Shown: piece by piece, positions 17,438 through 25,914 of the stretch
How the letters are laid out: each line of letters starts with the position of its first letter
How positions within the stretch are numbered: position 1 is the stretch's first letter
Origin: Streptomyces sp. DH37
GTDB lineage: Bacteria > Actinomycetota > Actinomycetes > Streptomycetales > Streptomycetaceae
Assembly: GCF_029813835.1 (NCBI RefSeq)
Contig: NZ_JARVKV010000055.1
Location: 1 to 46,494 of the forward strand
DNA length: 46,494 nt
Direction of reading: 5' to 3'
The notes under the pieces: generated by a model
What the model was told of the DNA's origin: nothing
Databases searched by the model: none
What the model saw: only the letters and a program-made list of their open reading frames with translations
Made by a program: the position numbers and the translations under genes

Positions 17438-17851
17438 TCAGGAGTGGGAAGGGAAGAAAATCTTCAGCTCCCGTTCGGCGGACTCCTCGGAGTCCGAGGC
17501 GTGGATGAGGTTCTCACGCACGATCGTCCCGAAGTCCCCCCGGATGGAGCCGGGCGCTGCGGCGATCGGGTCGGTCGGCCCGGCCAGGGCGCGCACCCCC
17601 TCGATCACCCTTTCGCCCTCGACGACCATCGCCACGGCCGGGCCGGAGGTCATGAACTCCAGCAGCGGCTCGTAGAACGGGCGGCCGACGTGCTCGGCGT
17701 AGTGCTGCTCCAGCGTGGCGCGGTCCAGCGTGCGCAGCTCCAGCGCGCTGATCGTCCAGCCGGCCTTGCGCTCGATGCGCCCGACGATCTCGCCGATCAG
17801 GCCCCGCCTGACCGCGTCGGGCTTGAGGAGGACGAGGGTGCGCTGGCTCAT
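17438..17851 (-). CDS. ndk: nucleoside-diphosphate kinase
   Basis: A 137-residue cytosolic enzyme that transfers the terminal phosphate of ATP to nucleoside diphosphates. The phosphate-accepting histidine is H117 in NLIHASDSEESAERE, the family signature. The N-terminus RTLVLLKPDAVRRGLIGEI and the Kpn-loop region with RPFYEPLLEFM are typical, and the length equals the family norm. The ATG has AAGGAG ten bases upstream, which rules out a 14-codon extension that is also open. It is a single-gene unit, ended by a 12-bp hairpin. Confidence 0.98.
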   Translation of the reverse strand: MSQRTLVLLKPDAVRRGLIGEIVGRIERKAGWTISALELRTLDRATLEQHYAEHVGRPFYEPLLEFMTSGPAVAMVVEGERVIEGVRALAGPTDPIAAAPGSIRGDFGTIVRENLIHASDSEESAERELKIFFPSHS

Positions 17852-17941
17852 GGTCGACTGCTCCTTGGAGTCATACGGAATACGGGCTTTCACAAGTGCT
17901 CAGAGGCTACAGGGAGCCCGTCCGTGCTCCGGCGGCACCCG

Positions 17942-18292
17942 TCAGGCGGCGTCGGCGGCGGCGGCGAAGCGGGCCTTCGCCTCGTCGATCTTCCGGCCGA
18001 AGTGGATGGACGCCCACCACAGCCCGGCGAAGAGCGCGCCGAGGAAGAACATCGCCGGGACGGCGAAGCCGGAGGCGATCAGGCCGATCTGCAGCACCCA
18101 GCCGAGCTGGAGCGCACCGGGCCGGCCGAGCACCCCGCACAGCAGCAGGCACAGCACCATCGCCGTACCGCCGACCGCCCAGACCGTCCCCGCGGGCAGA
18201 CCGCCCAGTCGCATCGCCACCAGGGAGGCGAAACCGATGACGAGGAACTCGCCGACGAGGGTGGAGGCGCAGAGCGTACGCACCGCCGTCAC
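17942..18292 (-). CDS. DUF4233 family membrane protein
   Basis: A 116-residue protein with four hydrophobic segments (STLVGEFLVIGFASLVAMRL, VWAVGGTAMVLCLLLCGVLG, QLGWVLQIGLIASGFAVPAM, FFLGALFAGLWWASI) and a short charged tail. It matches the actinobacterial DUF4233 family, which lies beside folC in many genomes; the function is unknown. The GTG start overlaps the folC stop in GTGA, so it is translationally coupled to folC. The constant pairing suggests a link to folate or to the neighbouring ndk, but nothing in the sequence shows one. Confidence 0.9.
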   Translation of the reverse strand: MTAVRTLCASTLVGEFLVIGFASLVAMRLGGLPAGTVWAVGGTAMVLCLLLCGVLGRPGALQLGWVLQIGLIASGFAVPAMFFLGALFAGLWWASIHFGRKIDEAKARFAAAADAA

Positions 18293-19848
18293 CTGTCCTT
18301 TCCGAGCAGCAGCCGGGCCTCGCCGACGGTGAACACCGAGCCGGTGACCAGCACCCCCGCGCCGGAGTACTCGCCCTCCTCCTCGGCCAGGGTGATGGCC
18401 GCCTCCAGCGCGTCGTCCAGCCTCGGCTCGACCTGGATCCGCTCCTCGCCGAAGACCTCGACGGCCAGCGCCGCCAGCTCGTCCACGTCCATGGCGCGGG
18501 GGGTGGCGTTACGGGTGACCACGACCTCGGCGAAGATCGGTTCGAAGGCCTCCAGCAGCCCGCGCACGTCCTTCTCCGCGCTGGGGGCGACCACGCCGAC
18601 CAGCCGGCTGAAGCCGAACGCCTCGGTGACCGCGGCGGCGGTGGCCAGGGCGCCCGCCGGGTTGTGCGCGGCGTCCAGCACCACCGTGGGGCTGCGGCGC
18701 ACCACCTCCAGCCGTCCCGGGGAGGTCACGGAGGCGAAGGCGGTGCGGACGGCGTCGATGTCCAGGGTGCGGGCGTGCTGGGAGCCGATGCCGAAGAACG
18801 CCTCGACGGCCGCCAGCGCCACGGCGGCGTTGTGCGCCATGTGGGCGCCGTGCAGCGGCAGGAAGACCTCCGGGTACTCCCCGCCCAGCCCGCGCAGCGT
18901 CAGCAGCTGGCCGCCGACGGCCACCTCGCGGGAGACGACGCCGAACTCCAGGCCCTCGCGGGCGACGGTGGCGTCCGTCTCCACGGCCTTGCGCAGCACG
19001 ACCGAGGCGGCCTCCACCGGCTGCTGGGCCAGGACGACGGTGGCGCCCTGCTTGACGATGCCGGACTTCTCCTCCGCGATCTTCCCGGGCGTGTCGCCCA
19101 GCCGGTCGGTGTGGTCCAGGGCGATCGGGGTGATGACGGCGACGCCCGCGTCGATCACGTTGGTGGCGTCCCAGCTCCCGCCCATGCCGACCTCGACGAC
19201 CGCCACGTCCACGGGCGCGTCGGCGAAGGCCGCGTACGCCATGCCGGTCATGACCTCGAAGAACGACAGGCGGTGCTCCTGGGAGGCGTCCACCATCTCC
19301 ACGTACGGCCTGAGGTCCTCGTACGTCTCGATGAACCGCTCGGCGGAGATCGGCGCGCCGTCCAGGCTGATCCGCTCGGTGACGGCCTGCACGTGCGGGC
19401 TGCTGTAGCGGCCGGTGCGCAGCTCGAACGCGCCCAGCAGCGCCTCGATCATCCGGGCGGTGGTGGTCTTGCCGTTGGTACCGGTGATGTGGATGGAGGG
19501 GTAGGAGCGCTGCGGCTCGCCGAGCACGTCCATCAGCGCGCTGATCCGCTTCAGGGACGGCTCCAGCTTCGTCTCGGGCCAGCGCCCCACCAGCTCGGCC
19601 TCCACCGCCCGCAGCGCCCGGTCCAGCTCCGGGTCCTCGGGACGGACCGGCAGCGCGTCGTCCCCGGCCGGCCCCGCCTGGGTGCGCAGGGTGCGGCTGC
19701 CCGCCTCGATCACGGCGAGATCGGGGTCGCGGTCCGTCTCGGCGCCGATGATCTCCTCGAACCGGTCCGGGGGATCGCCGGGGCCCCCGTCCTCGCCGGG
19801 GGCGTCGCCGGGGCCGTCGTACGGGTCGTGCGGGGGGTGCTCGCTCAC
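18289..19848 (-). CDS. folC: bifunctional folylpolyglutamate synthase / dihydrofolate synthase
   Basis: A 519-residue Mur-ligase-fold enzyme. It joins dihydropteroate to glutamate and then adds glutamates to folates. The P-loop is GTNGKTTT (123-130), followed by SPHVQAVTERISLDG (the FolC omega-loop signature), TFFEVMTGMAYAAF-like strand, VVEVGMGGSWDATNVI and the C-terminal VLDAAHNPAG. An acidic, Gly/Pro-rich extension of about 75 residues precedes the catalytic fold; it is longer than in enterobacterial FolC. There is no ribosome-binding site at the GTG; instead TACACT ends six bases before it (19855-19860), pointing to a leaderless mRNA. The DUF4233 gene overlaps its 3' end. Confidence 0.96.
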   Translation of the reverse strand: MSEHPPHDPYDGPGDAPGEDGGPGDPPDRFEEIIGAETDRDPDLAVIEAGSRTLRTQAGPAGDDALPVRPEDPELDRALRAVEAELVGRWPETKLEPSLKRISALMDVLGEPQRSYPSIHITGTNGKTTTARMIEALLGAFELRTGRYSSPHVQAVTERISLDGAPISAERFIETYEDLRPYVEMVDASQEHRLSFFEVMTGMAYAAFADAPVDVAVVEVGMGGSWDATNVIDAGVAVITPIALDHTDRLGDTPGKIAEEKSGIVKQGATVVLAQQPVEAASVVLRKAVETDATVAREGLEFGVVSREVAVGGQLLTLRGLGGEYPEVFLPLHGAHMAHNAAVALAAVEAFFGIGSQHARTLDIDAVRTAFASVTSPGRLEVVRRSPTVVLDAAHNPAGALATAAAVTEAFGFSRLVGVVAPSAEKDVRGLLEAFEPIFAEVVVTRNATPRAMDVDELAALAVEVFGEERIQVEPRLDDALEAAITLAEEEGEYSGAGVLVTGSVFTVGEARLLLGKDR

Positions 19849-19854
19849 GGTTTC

Positions 19855-19860
19855 AGTGTA
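19855..19860 (-). promoter_or_regulatory. -10 element for a leaderless folC mRNA
   Basis: TACACT lies six bases upstream of the folC GTG. A TANNNT hexamer at this distance is the known signature of leaderless streptomycete transcripts. The valS gene has the same TACACT seven bases before its own GTG. Confidence 0.55.
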
Positions 19861-19868
19861 CGGAGACG

Positions 19869-19909
19869 GCGGCAGCCGCCGCGCCCGGCCCGGGCGCGGC
19901 GGCTGCCGC
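19869..19909 (-). terminator. 20-bp near-perfect palindrome between valS and folC
   Basis: Arms 19869-19888 and 19890-19909 are fully complementary (20 bp) around a single central base; the outermost bases read GCGGCAGCCGCC. It lies 41 bases after the valS stop and only 20 bases before the folC start. It should end valS mRNA, and it means folC needs a promoter inside or right next to the hairpin. Confidence 0.7.
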
Positions 19910-19950
19910 TCTCTCGTCGTACCTTCCGTCCTACCCGCTCGCGGGGCGTG

Positions 19951-22599
19951 CTAGCCCTGCGGCAGCGCGTCCAGCTGGGCGGTGATCCGGGCGATGTCCG
20001 CCTCGGCCTGCTCCCTGCGGGTGCGGATCTTGGCGACCACGTGGTCGGGGGCCTTGGCCAGGAAGCCCTCGTTGCCGAGCTTGGCCGTGGTCTGCGCCAG
20101 CTCCTTCTCGGCCGCCGCCAGGTCCTTCGCCAGGCGCTTGCGCTCGGCCGCGAAGTCGATCGCGCCGGACAGGTCCAGCTCCACCCTCGCGCCCGCCACC
20201 GGCAGGGACGCGGTGGTCTGGAAGCCCTCCCCCTCCGGCTGCAGGCGCAGCAGGGAGCGGATGGCCGCCTCGTGCGCCGCCAGCGGGGTCCCGTCCAGGG
20301 TGAGGCGGGCCGGGACGCGCTGGCCGGGCTGGAGGCCCTGGTCGGCGCGGAAGCGGCGGACCTCGGTGATCACCCGCTGGAGCGTGGCGATCTCCTCCTC
20401 GGCCGCCGCGTCGCGGAAGCCGGAGTCGGCCGGCCAGTCGGCGATCACCACGGACTCGCCGCCCGTCAGCGTCGTCCACAGCGTCTCGGTGACGAAGGGC
20501 ATCACCGGGTGGAGCAGCCGCAGCGTGGTGTCCAGGACCTCGCCCAGGACGCGGGCGGAGGCGCGGGCCGCGGCGCCGCCCTCGGCGAAGGTGGTCTTGG
20601 ACAGCTCGACGTACCAGTCGAAGACCTCGTCCCAGGCGAAGTGGTAGAGGAGGTCGGAGAGCTTGGCGAACTGGTAGTCGTCGTAGTACGCGTCCGCCTC
20701 GGCCACGACCGTGTTCAGCCGGGAGAGGATCCAGCGGTCGGTCGCGAGGAGCTCCCCGGGCGCGGGCAGGGGGCCCTCGACCGTGGCGCCGTTCATCAGC
20801 GCGAAGCGGGTGGCGTTCCAGACCTTGTTGGCGAAGTTGCGGGACGCCTGGACCCAGTCCTCGCCGATGGGGACGTCGACGCCGGGGTTGGCGCCGCGCG
20901 CGAGGGTGAAGCGCAGCGCGTCGGAGCCGTACGTGTCCATCCAGTCCAGTGGGTTGACCGCGTTGCCGAAGGACTTCGACATCTTCTTGCCGAACTGGTC
21001 GCGGACCATGCCGTGCAGCGCGATGGTGTGGAAGGGCGGGGTGCCGTCCATCGCGTAGAGGCCGAACATCATCATCCGGGCGACCCAGAAGAAGAGGATG
21101 TCGTAGCCGGTGACCAGGACGGAGTTCGGATAGAACTTCTCCAGGCTCTCGGTCCGCTCGGGCCAGCCGAGCGTGGAGAACGGCCACAGGCCGGAGGAGA
21201 ACCAGGTGTCCAGCACGTCGCTGTCCTGGTGCCAGCCCTCGCCGCTCGGCGGCTCCTCGTCCGGGCCGACGCAGACGGTCTCGCCGTCCGGGCCGTACCA
21301 GACCGGGATGCGGTGGCCCCACCACAGCTGGCGGGAGATGCACCAGTCGTGGAGGTTGTCGACCCAGCCGAAGTAGCGGGACTCCATCTCCTTGGGGTGG
21401 ATCGTCACCCGGCCGTCGCGCACCGCGTCGCCGGCGGCCTTCGCCAGCGGGCCGACCCTGACCCACCACTGCATGGACAGCCGCGGCTCGATGGTGGTCT
21501 TGCACCGCGAGCAGTGGCCGACGGAGTGGACGTAGGGGCGCTTCTCGGCGACGATGCGCCCCTCGGCGCGCAGCGCGCCGACGACCGCCGAGCGGGCCTC
21601 CAGCCGGTCCAGGCCCTGGAAGGGGCCGTGGGCGGTGATGACCGCGTGCTCGTCCATGACCGTGATGCTCGGCAGGTCGTGGCGGCGGCCGATCTCGAAG
21701 TCGTTGGGGTCGTGCGCCGGGGTGACCTTGACGGCGCCCGTGCCGAACTCGGGGTCGACGTGCTCGTCGGCGACGACCGGGATGCGGCGGCCGGTGAGCG
21801 GCAGTTCGATCTCGGAGCCGACGAGGTGGGCGTAGCGCTCGTCGTCGGGGTGGACCGCCACGGCGGTGTCGCCGAGCATCGTCTCGGCGCGGGTGGTGGC
21901 CACGACGATGGAGTTCTCGCCCTCTCCGTAGCGGATCGAGACCAGCTCGCCGTCCTGGTCGGCGTACTCCACCTCGATGTCGGAGATGGCCGTCAGGCAG
22001 CGCGGACACCAGTTGATGATCCGCTCGGCGCGGTAGATCAGCTCGTCGTCGTAGAGCCGCTTGAAGATCGTCTGGACGGCGCGGGAGAGCCCCTCGTCCA
22101 TGGTGAAGCGCTCGCGCGACCAGGCGACGCCGTCGCCCAGGCGCCGCATCTGGCCCGAGATCTGGCCGCCGGACTCGGCCTTCCACTGCCAGACGCGCTC
22201 GACGAACGCCTCGCGGCCCAGGTCGTGGCGGGACTTGCCCTCCTTGGCCAGCTCGCGCTCGACGACGTTCTGCGTGGCGATGCCGGCGTGGTCCATGCCC
22301 GGCTGCCACAGCGTCTCGTGGCCCTGCATCCGCTTGCGGCGGGTGAGGGCGTCGATCAGCGTGTGCTCGAAGGCGTGGCCCAGGTGCAGGCTGCCGGTGA
22401 CGTTCGGCGGCGGGATGACGACCGTGTACGGCGGCTTGTCGCTCTTGGCGTCCGCCTCGAAGTAACCGCGCTCTACCCAGCGCTCGTACAGCTTCCCCTC
22501 CACCTCGGCCGGAACGTACTGGGTCGGCAGGTCGGCATGGGCGCTGGTCGACGGCTCCGCCCCCGCGGGGGTCGGGCTCTGCTGAGTGTTCTCGGTCAC
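19951..22599 (-). CDS. valS: valyl-tRNA synthetase
   Basis: An 882-residue class I aminoacyl-tRNA synthetase charging tRNA-Val. The HIGH motif is HLGH (72-75, in NVTGSLHLGHAFEH) and the KMSKS loop lies near 539-543. The CP1 editing domain is present (ATTRAETMLGDTAVAVHP, GTGAVKVTPAHDPNDFEIG). The zinc-type cysteines NWCPRC and HCSRCK are visible, and the C-terminal coiled-coil arm (FAAERKRLAKDLAAAEKELA) is complete. The GTG start lacks a ribosome-binding site but has TACACT seven bases upstream, so the mRNA is probably leaderless; no T-box could fit. A 20-bp hairpin follows the gene. Confidence 0.97.
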   Translation of the reverse strand: MTENTQQSPTPAGAEPSTSAHADLPTQYVPAEVEGKLYERWVERGYFEADAKSDKPPYTVVIPPPNVTGSLHLGHAFEHTLIDALTRRKRMQGHETLWQPGMDHAGIATQNVVERELAKEGKSRHDLGREAFVERVWQWKAESGGQISGQMRRLGDGVAWSRERFTMDEGLSRAVQTIFKRLYDDELIYRAERIINWCPRCLTAISDIEVEYADQDGELVSIRYGEGENSIVVATTRAETMLGDTAVAVHPDDERYAHLVGSEIELPLTGRRIPVVADEHVDPEFGTGAVKVTPAHDPNDFEIGRRHDLPSITVMDEHAVITAHGPFQGLDRLEARSAVVGALRAEGRIVAEKRPYVHSVGHCSRCKTTIEPRLSMQWWVRVGPLAKAAGDAVRDGRVTIHPKEMESRYFGWVDNLHDWCISRQLWWGHRIPVWYGPDGETVCVGPDEEPPSGEGWHQDSDVLDTWFSSGLWPFSTLGWPERTESLEKFYPNSVLVTGYDILFFWVARMMMFGLYAMDGTPPFHTIALHGMVRDQFGKKMSKSFGNAVNPLDWMDTYGSDALRFTLARGANPGVDVPIGEDWVQASRNFANKVWNATRFALMNGATVEGPLPAPGELLATDRWILSRLNTVVAEADAYYDDYQFAKLSDLLYHFAWDEVFDWYVELSKTTFAEGGAAARASARVLGEVLDTTLRLLHPVMPFVTETLWTTLTGGESVVIADWPADSGFRDAAAEEEIATLQRVITEVRRFRADQGLQPGQRVPARLTLDGTPLAAHEAAIRSLLRLQPEGEGFQTTASLPVAGARVELDLSGAIDFAAERKRLAKDLAAAEKELAQTTAKLGNEGFLAKAPDHVVAKIRTRREQAEADIARITAQLDALPQG

Positions 22600-22606
22600 G
22601 ACGGCC

Positions 22607-22612
22607 AGTGTA
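22607..22612 (-). promoter_or_regulatory. -10 element for a leaderless valS mRNA
   Basis: TACACT ends seven bases before the valS GTG. The distance places the transcription start at or next to the start codon. No convincing -35 hexamer is visible 16-18 bases further up. Confidence 0.5.
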
Positions 22613-22731
22613 CGGGCGGCTGTGTAGCAGTCTCGAATCGGTTTGGAGGGCCGGGTGACCGGGGGGAGCGGGGGTCCGCCAGGATGGGACGGCTCATTCG
22701 CGAACGTGTCCGATCAAGGGGGAGCCCCAGC

Positions 22732-23649
22732 ATGAGTTACCACCAGCCGCCGCCGCAGCCCGGTCCGTACGGCCAGCCGCAGCAGCCGCCGCAGCCGCCG
22801 TACGGCGGCCCCCAGCCGGGGTACGGCCACCCGCAGCAGCCCGGTCAGCCCCAGCCGGGCTTCCCCCAGCAGCAGGGCTGGGGGCAGCCGGGCTATCCGC
22901 AGCAGCCCGGCGGCTACGTGCCCCCGCCCCCTCCCCCGCCGGGCGGCGGCAAGGGCAAGACGATCGGCGCCCTGGTCGCCGTCCTCGCGGTCGTCGGCCT
23001 GGCGGTGGGCGGCTACCTCGTCTTCTCCGACGGCGGCGGCGACCTCGCCGACGACGGCAAGCGGTACAAGCTCGTGGCTCCCGCGACACTGGCCGGCGAG
23101 TACAAGAAGGCACCGTCCGGCGAATCGGACGGGTTCGACTCGGAAGACCTCGAGCAACTGGAGAAGGTCGGCGTCTCCGACGCCCAGGAGGTCAACGCCG
23201 AGTACCTCACCGGCAACGTCGGCGACCCCGACCCCACGACCGGCATGGCCCTGTCCTTCAACGGGGTGTGGGGCGAGGTGAAGGACCCGGAGGCAGCCGT
23301 CGACACCCTGTTCGCGACCCTCGCCGAGGGCGCCGGCGAGGAGTCCTCCGAGAAGGGCGACGCGAAGGTCACGCTGGTGGGCGAACCGGAGGAGGTGTCC
23401 CCCGAAGGGCTGGAGAACGCCGTGATGAAGTGCCAGGAGGCCGAGTTCACCGGCGACTCCTCCACCGGGCTGGGAAGCGGCGGGAAGGCGACCATGCCCT
23501 TCTGCGTCTGGGCCGACTACAGCACCGTCGGCGCGGTGTCCCTGGCCGACATCTCGGCGTTCCTCGGCGGCAAGGGCGGGGCGCCGATCGGCGACGCCGC
23601 CGACCTGGCCGCGGAGCTGCACAGGGAGGCGCGCGTCGAGATCGAGTGA
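22732..23649 (+). CDS. Pro/Gln/Gly-rich single-pass membrane protein of unknown function
   Basis: A 305-residue protein with a disordered cytoplasmic N-terminus of about 75 residues, made of Pro/Gln/Gly/Tyr repeats (PYGQPQQPPQPPYGGPQPGY and similar). One transmembrane helix follows (TIGALVAVLAVVGLAVGGYLVF) and then an extracytoplasmic domain of about 200 residues. That domain has two cysteines (MKCQEA near 234 and PFCVWADY near 258) that could form a disulfide. Similar proteins are common in Streptomyces, but I know no function. The ATG has GGGGGAG seven bases upstream. It is transcribed away from valS and converges on clpX, alone on its strand here. The long frame open upstream of this ATG is an antisense artefact of folC and valS. 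Confidence 0.88.
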   Translation: MSYHQPPPQPGPYGQPQQPPQPPYGGPQPGYGHPQQPGQPQPGFPQQQGWGQPGYPQQPGGYVPPPPPPPGGGKGKTIGALVAVLAVVGLAVGGYLVFSDGGGDLADDGKRYKLVAPATLAGEYKKAPSGESDGFDSEDLEQLEKVGVSDAQEVNAEYLTGNVGDPDPTTGMALSFNGVWGEVKDPEAAVDTLFATLAEGAGEESSEKGDAKVTLVGEPEEVSPEGLENAVMKCQEAEFTGDSSTGLGSGGKATMPFCVWADYSTVGAVSLADISAFLGGKGGAPIGDAADLAAELHREARVEIE

Positions 23650-23693
23650 CACCCGACGCGCGCGCCCGCCGCGTACGTGCCGTGCGTGCGCGC

Positions 23694-24983
23694 TCAGGCG
23701 CTCTTCTCGCGCGGGCCCTGGCCCTGGTCGCCGCGGGAGCGGGGCACCAGGGTGGGGTTGACGTTGGAGTGGACGACGTCCTCGGTGATCACCACACGCG
23801 CCACGTCCTTGCGCGAGGGCACCTCGTACATCACCGACATCAGGACCTCCTCCATGATGGCGCGCAGGCCGCGCGCCCCGGTGCCGCGCAGGATCGCCTG
23901 GTCGGCGATGGCCTCCAGCGCCGGGCGGTCGAAGTCCAGCTCCACGCCGTCGAGCTCGAAGAGCCGCTGGTACTGCTTGACCAGCGCGTTGCGCGGCTCG
24001 ACCAGGATCTTCAGCAGCGCCTCGCGGTCGAGGTTGTGGACGGAGGTGATGACCGGCAGCCGGCCGATGAACTCCGGGATCATGCCGAACTTGACCAGGT
24101 CCTCGGGCATGACGTCCTCGAACTGGTTGCTCGCCTCGATCTCGCGCTTGGAGCGGATCGTGGCGCCGAAACCGATGCCCTTGGCGCCCGCCCGGGACTC
24201 GATGATCTTCTCCAGGCCGGCGAAGGCGCCGCCCACGATGAACAGCACGTTCGTGGTGTCGATCTGGATGAACTCCTGGTGCGGGTGCTTGCGCCCGCCC
24301 TGCGGCGGCACGGAGGCCGTGGTGCCCTCCAGGATCTTCAGCAGCGCCTGCTGCACGCCCTCGCCGGAGACGTCGCGGGTGATCGACGGGTTCTCGCTCT
24401 TGCGGGCGACCTTGTCGATCTCGTCGATGTAGATGATCCCGGTCTCGGCCTTCTTCACGTCGTAGTCGGCGGCCTGGATCAGCTTCAGCAGGATGTTCTC
24501 GACGTCCTCGCCCACGTAGCCCGCCTCGGTCAGGGCGGTGGCGTCGGCGATGGCGAAGGGGACGTTCAGCATCCGGGCGAGGGTCTGCGCCAGCAGCGTC
24601 TTGCCGGAGCCGGTGGGGCCCAGCAGGAGGATGTTGGACTTGGCCAGCTCGATGCCGTCGTCCCGGCTCTGCGAACCGCCGTTCTCGCCCGCCTGCACCC
24701 GTTTGTAGTGGTTGTAGACGGCGACGGAGAGGGCCTTCTTGGCGGCCTCCTGGCCGACGACGTACCCCTCGAGGAACTCGTAGATCTCACGCGGCTTGGG
24801 CAGCTCGTCCCAGCGCATCTCGGAGGTGTCGGCGAGCTCTTCCTCGATGATCTCGTTGCAGAGGTCGATGCACTCGTCGCAGATGTAGACGCCCGGCCCC
24901 GCGATGAGCTTCTTCACCTGCTTCTGGCTCTTGCCGCAGAACGAGCACTTGAGCAGATCGCCGCCGTCACCGATGCGTGCCAC
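23694..24983 (-). CDS. clpX: ATP-dependent Clp protease ATPase subunit ClpX
   Basis: A 429-residue AAA+ unfoldase that feeds substrates to ClpP. The N-terminal zinc-binding domain has C13, C16, C35 and C38. The Walker A motif is GPTGSGKT (122-129) and Walker B is IIYIDEID (183-190). The pore loop GYVGED and the ClpP-contacting IGF loop (GIGFGATI) are present. The length is standard. The start is the GTG with AAGGAG nine bases upstream; 13 further open codons before it are ignored. Directly upstream lie clpP2 and clpP1 on the same strand, separated by 180 bases with a hairpin at 25106-25136. Confidence 0.97.
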   Translation of the reverse strand: MARIGDGGDLLKCSFCGKSQKQVKKLIAGPGVYICDECIDLCNEIIEEELADTSEMRWDELPKPREIYEFLEGYVVGQEAAKKALSVAVYNHYKRVQAGENGGSQSRDDGIELAKSNILLLGPTGSGKTLLAQTLARMLNVPFAIADATALTEAGYVGEDVENILLKLIQAADYDVKKAETGIIYIDEIDKVARKSENPSITRDVSGEGVQQALLKILEGTTASVPPQGGRKHPHQEFIQIDTTNVLFIVGGAFAGLEKIIESRAGAKGIGFGATIRSKREIEASNQFEDVMPEDLVKFGMIPEFIGRLPVITSVHNLDREALLKILVEPRNALVKQYQRLFELDGVELDFDRPALEAIADQAILRGTGARGLRAIMEEVLMSVMYEVPSRKDVARVVITEDVVHSNVNPTLVPRSRGDQGQGPREKSA

Positions 24984-25105
24984 GAGGTGCTTCTCCTTCG
25001 CCTGGGATCCGTCGAGTTCCACGAACCCGGGTGCTTGCTCTGGGCCTTGGCGGGGGCGGCCCCCGGACCCCCTATGACGGTACCTTGCCCGACCCCCTGA
25101 ATGGG

Positions 25106-25136
25106 CCCCCCTCGGACCGACTCGACCCGAGGGGGG
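25106..25136 (-). terminator. hairpin between clpP2 and clpX
   Basis: The 10-bp perfect stem CCCCCCTCGG / CCGAGGGGGG with an 11-base loop lies about 27 bases after the clpP2 stop. It may end or attenuate the clpP1P2 transcript, leaving clpX with its own promoter. Confidence 0.55.
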
Positions 25137-25163
25137 CGGAAATGTTCGGGGGAATCCGCGGAC

Positions 25164-25850
25164 TCAGCCCATCCCCACCGAGGTCTTGCGGGTGGAGATG
25201 ATCTGGTCGATCAGGCCGTACTCCAGCGACTCCTCGGCGGTGAGGATCTTGTCGCGCTCGATGTCCTGGCTGATCTGCTCGAGCGGCTTGCTGGAGTGCT
25301 TGGCGAGCATCTCCTCCAGCTGGGTCCGCATGCGCTGGACCTCGTTGGCGGCGATCTCCAGGTCGGAGACCTGGCCGCGGCCGGTCTCGCTGTACGGCTG
25401 GTGGATCAGCACCCGCGCGTTGGGCAGCGCCATCCGCTTGCCGGGGGTGCCGGCGGCGAGCAGCACGGCCGCGGCGGAGGCCGCCTGGCCCATGCAGACG
25501 GTCTGGATGTCCGGCTTGACGAACTGCATCGTGTCGTAGATGGCCGTCAGCGCCGTGAACGAGCCGCCGGGGCTGTTGATGTAGATCGAGATGTCGCGGT
25601 CGGGGTCCATCGACTCCAGGCACAGCAGCTGCGCCATGACGTCGTTGGCGGAGGCGTCGTCGATCTGCACGCCGAGGAAGATCACGCGCTCCTCGAAGAG
25701 CTTCGCGTACGGGTCGTACTCGCGCACGCCCTGCGAGGTGCGCTCCACGAAGCGCGGGACGACGTACCGGGACTCGGCCGACGGCCCGGTGTAGCGGGCC
25801 TCGGGGCGGCCGTGCGTCCCGGAGCCGGGGAAGGTGTGCTGACTGTTCAT
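25164..25850 (-). CDS. clpP2: ATP-dependent Clp protease proteolytic subunit ClpP2
   Basis: A 228-residue serine peptidase subunit. The catalytic triad is S125 (MGQAASAAAVLL), H150 (LIHQPYSE) and D200 (DIERDKIL). The N-terminal extension of about 40 residues before RTSQGVREYDPYAKLFEERV is the form usual for actinobacterial ClpP2, which pairs with ClpP1 in a mixed 14-mer. It lies 64 bases after clpP1 and is cotranscribed. The start is uncertain: the ATG (MNSQHTFPG) and an in-frame GTG four codons earlier both lack a clear ribosome-binding site. Confidence 0.96.
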   Translation of the reverse strand: MNSQHTFPGSGTHGRPEARYTGPSAESRYVVPRFVERTSQGVREYDPYAKLFEERVIFLGVQIDDASANDVMAQLLCLESMDPDRDISIYINSPGGSFTALTAIYDTMQFVKPDIQTVCMGQAASAAAVLLAAGTPGKRMALPNARVLIHQPYSETGRGQVSDLEIAANEVQRMRTQLEEMLAKHSSKPLEQISQDIERDKILTAEESLEYGLIDQIISTRKTSVGMG

Positions 25851-25914
25851 GTGGCGGTACACCGTTCTGGAGAGATGGACTGGCTGCGGTGTCGGACTGC
25901 GGCGGACGCGGCGC

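Noticed and set aside
18664..22731. Plus-strand frame running from folC through valS into the 22.7-kb membrane protein
   Set aside because: Only the part from the ATG at 22732 has a ribosome-binding site and protein-like features; the rest is antisense to two certain genes.
22600..22731. T-box or other riboswitch upstream of valS
   Set aside because: The probable transcription start is at the start codon, which leaves no leader; no specifier loop or NCCA-binding bulge is visible.
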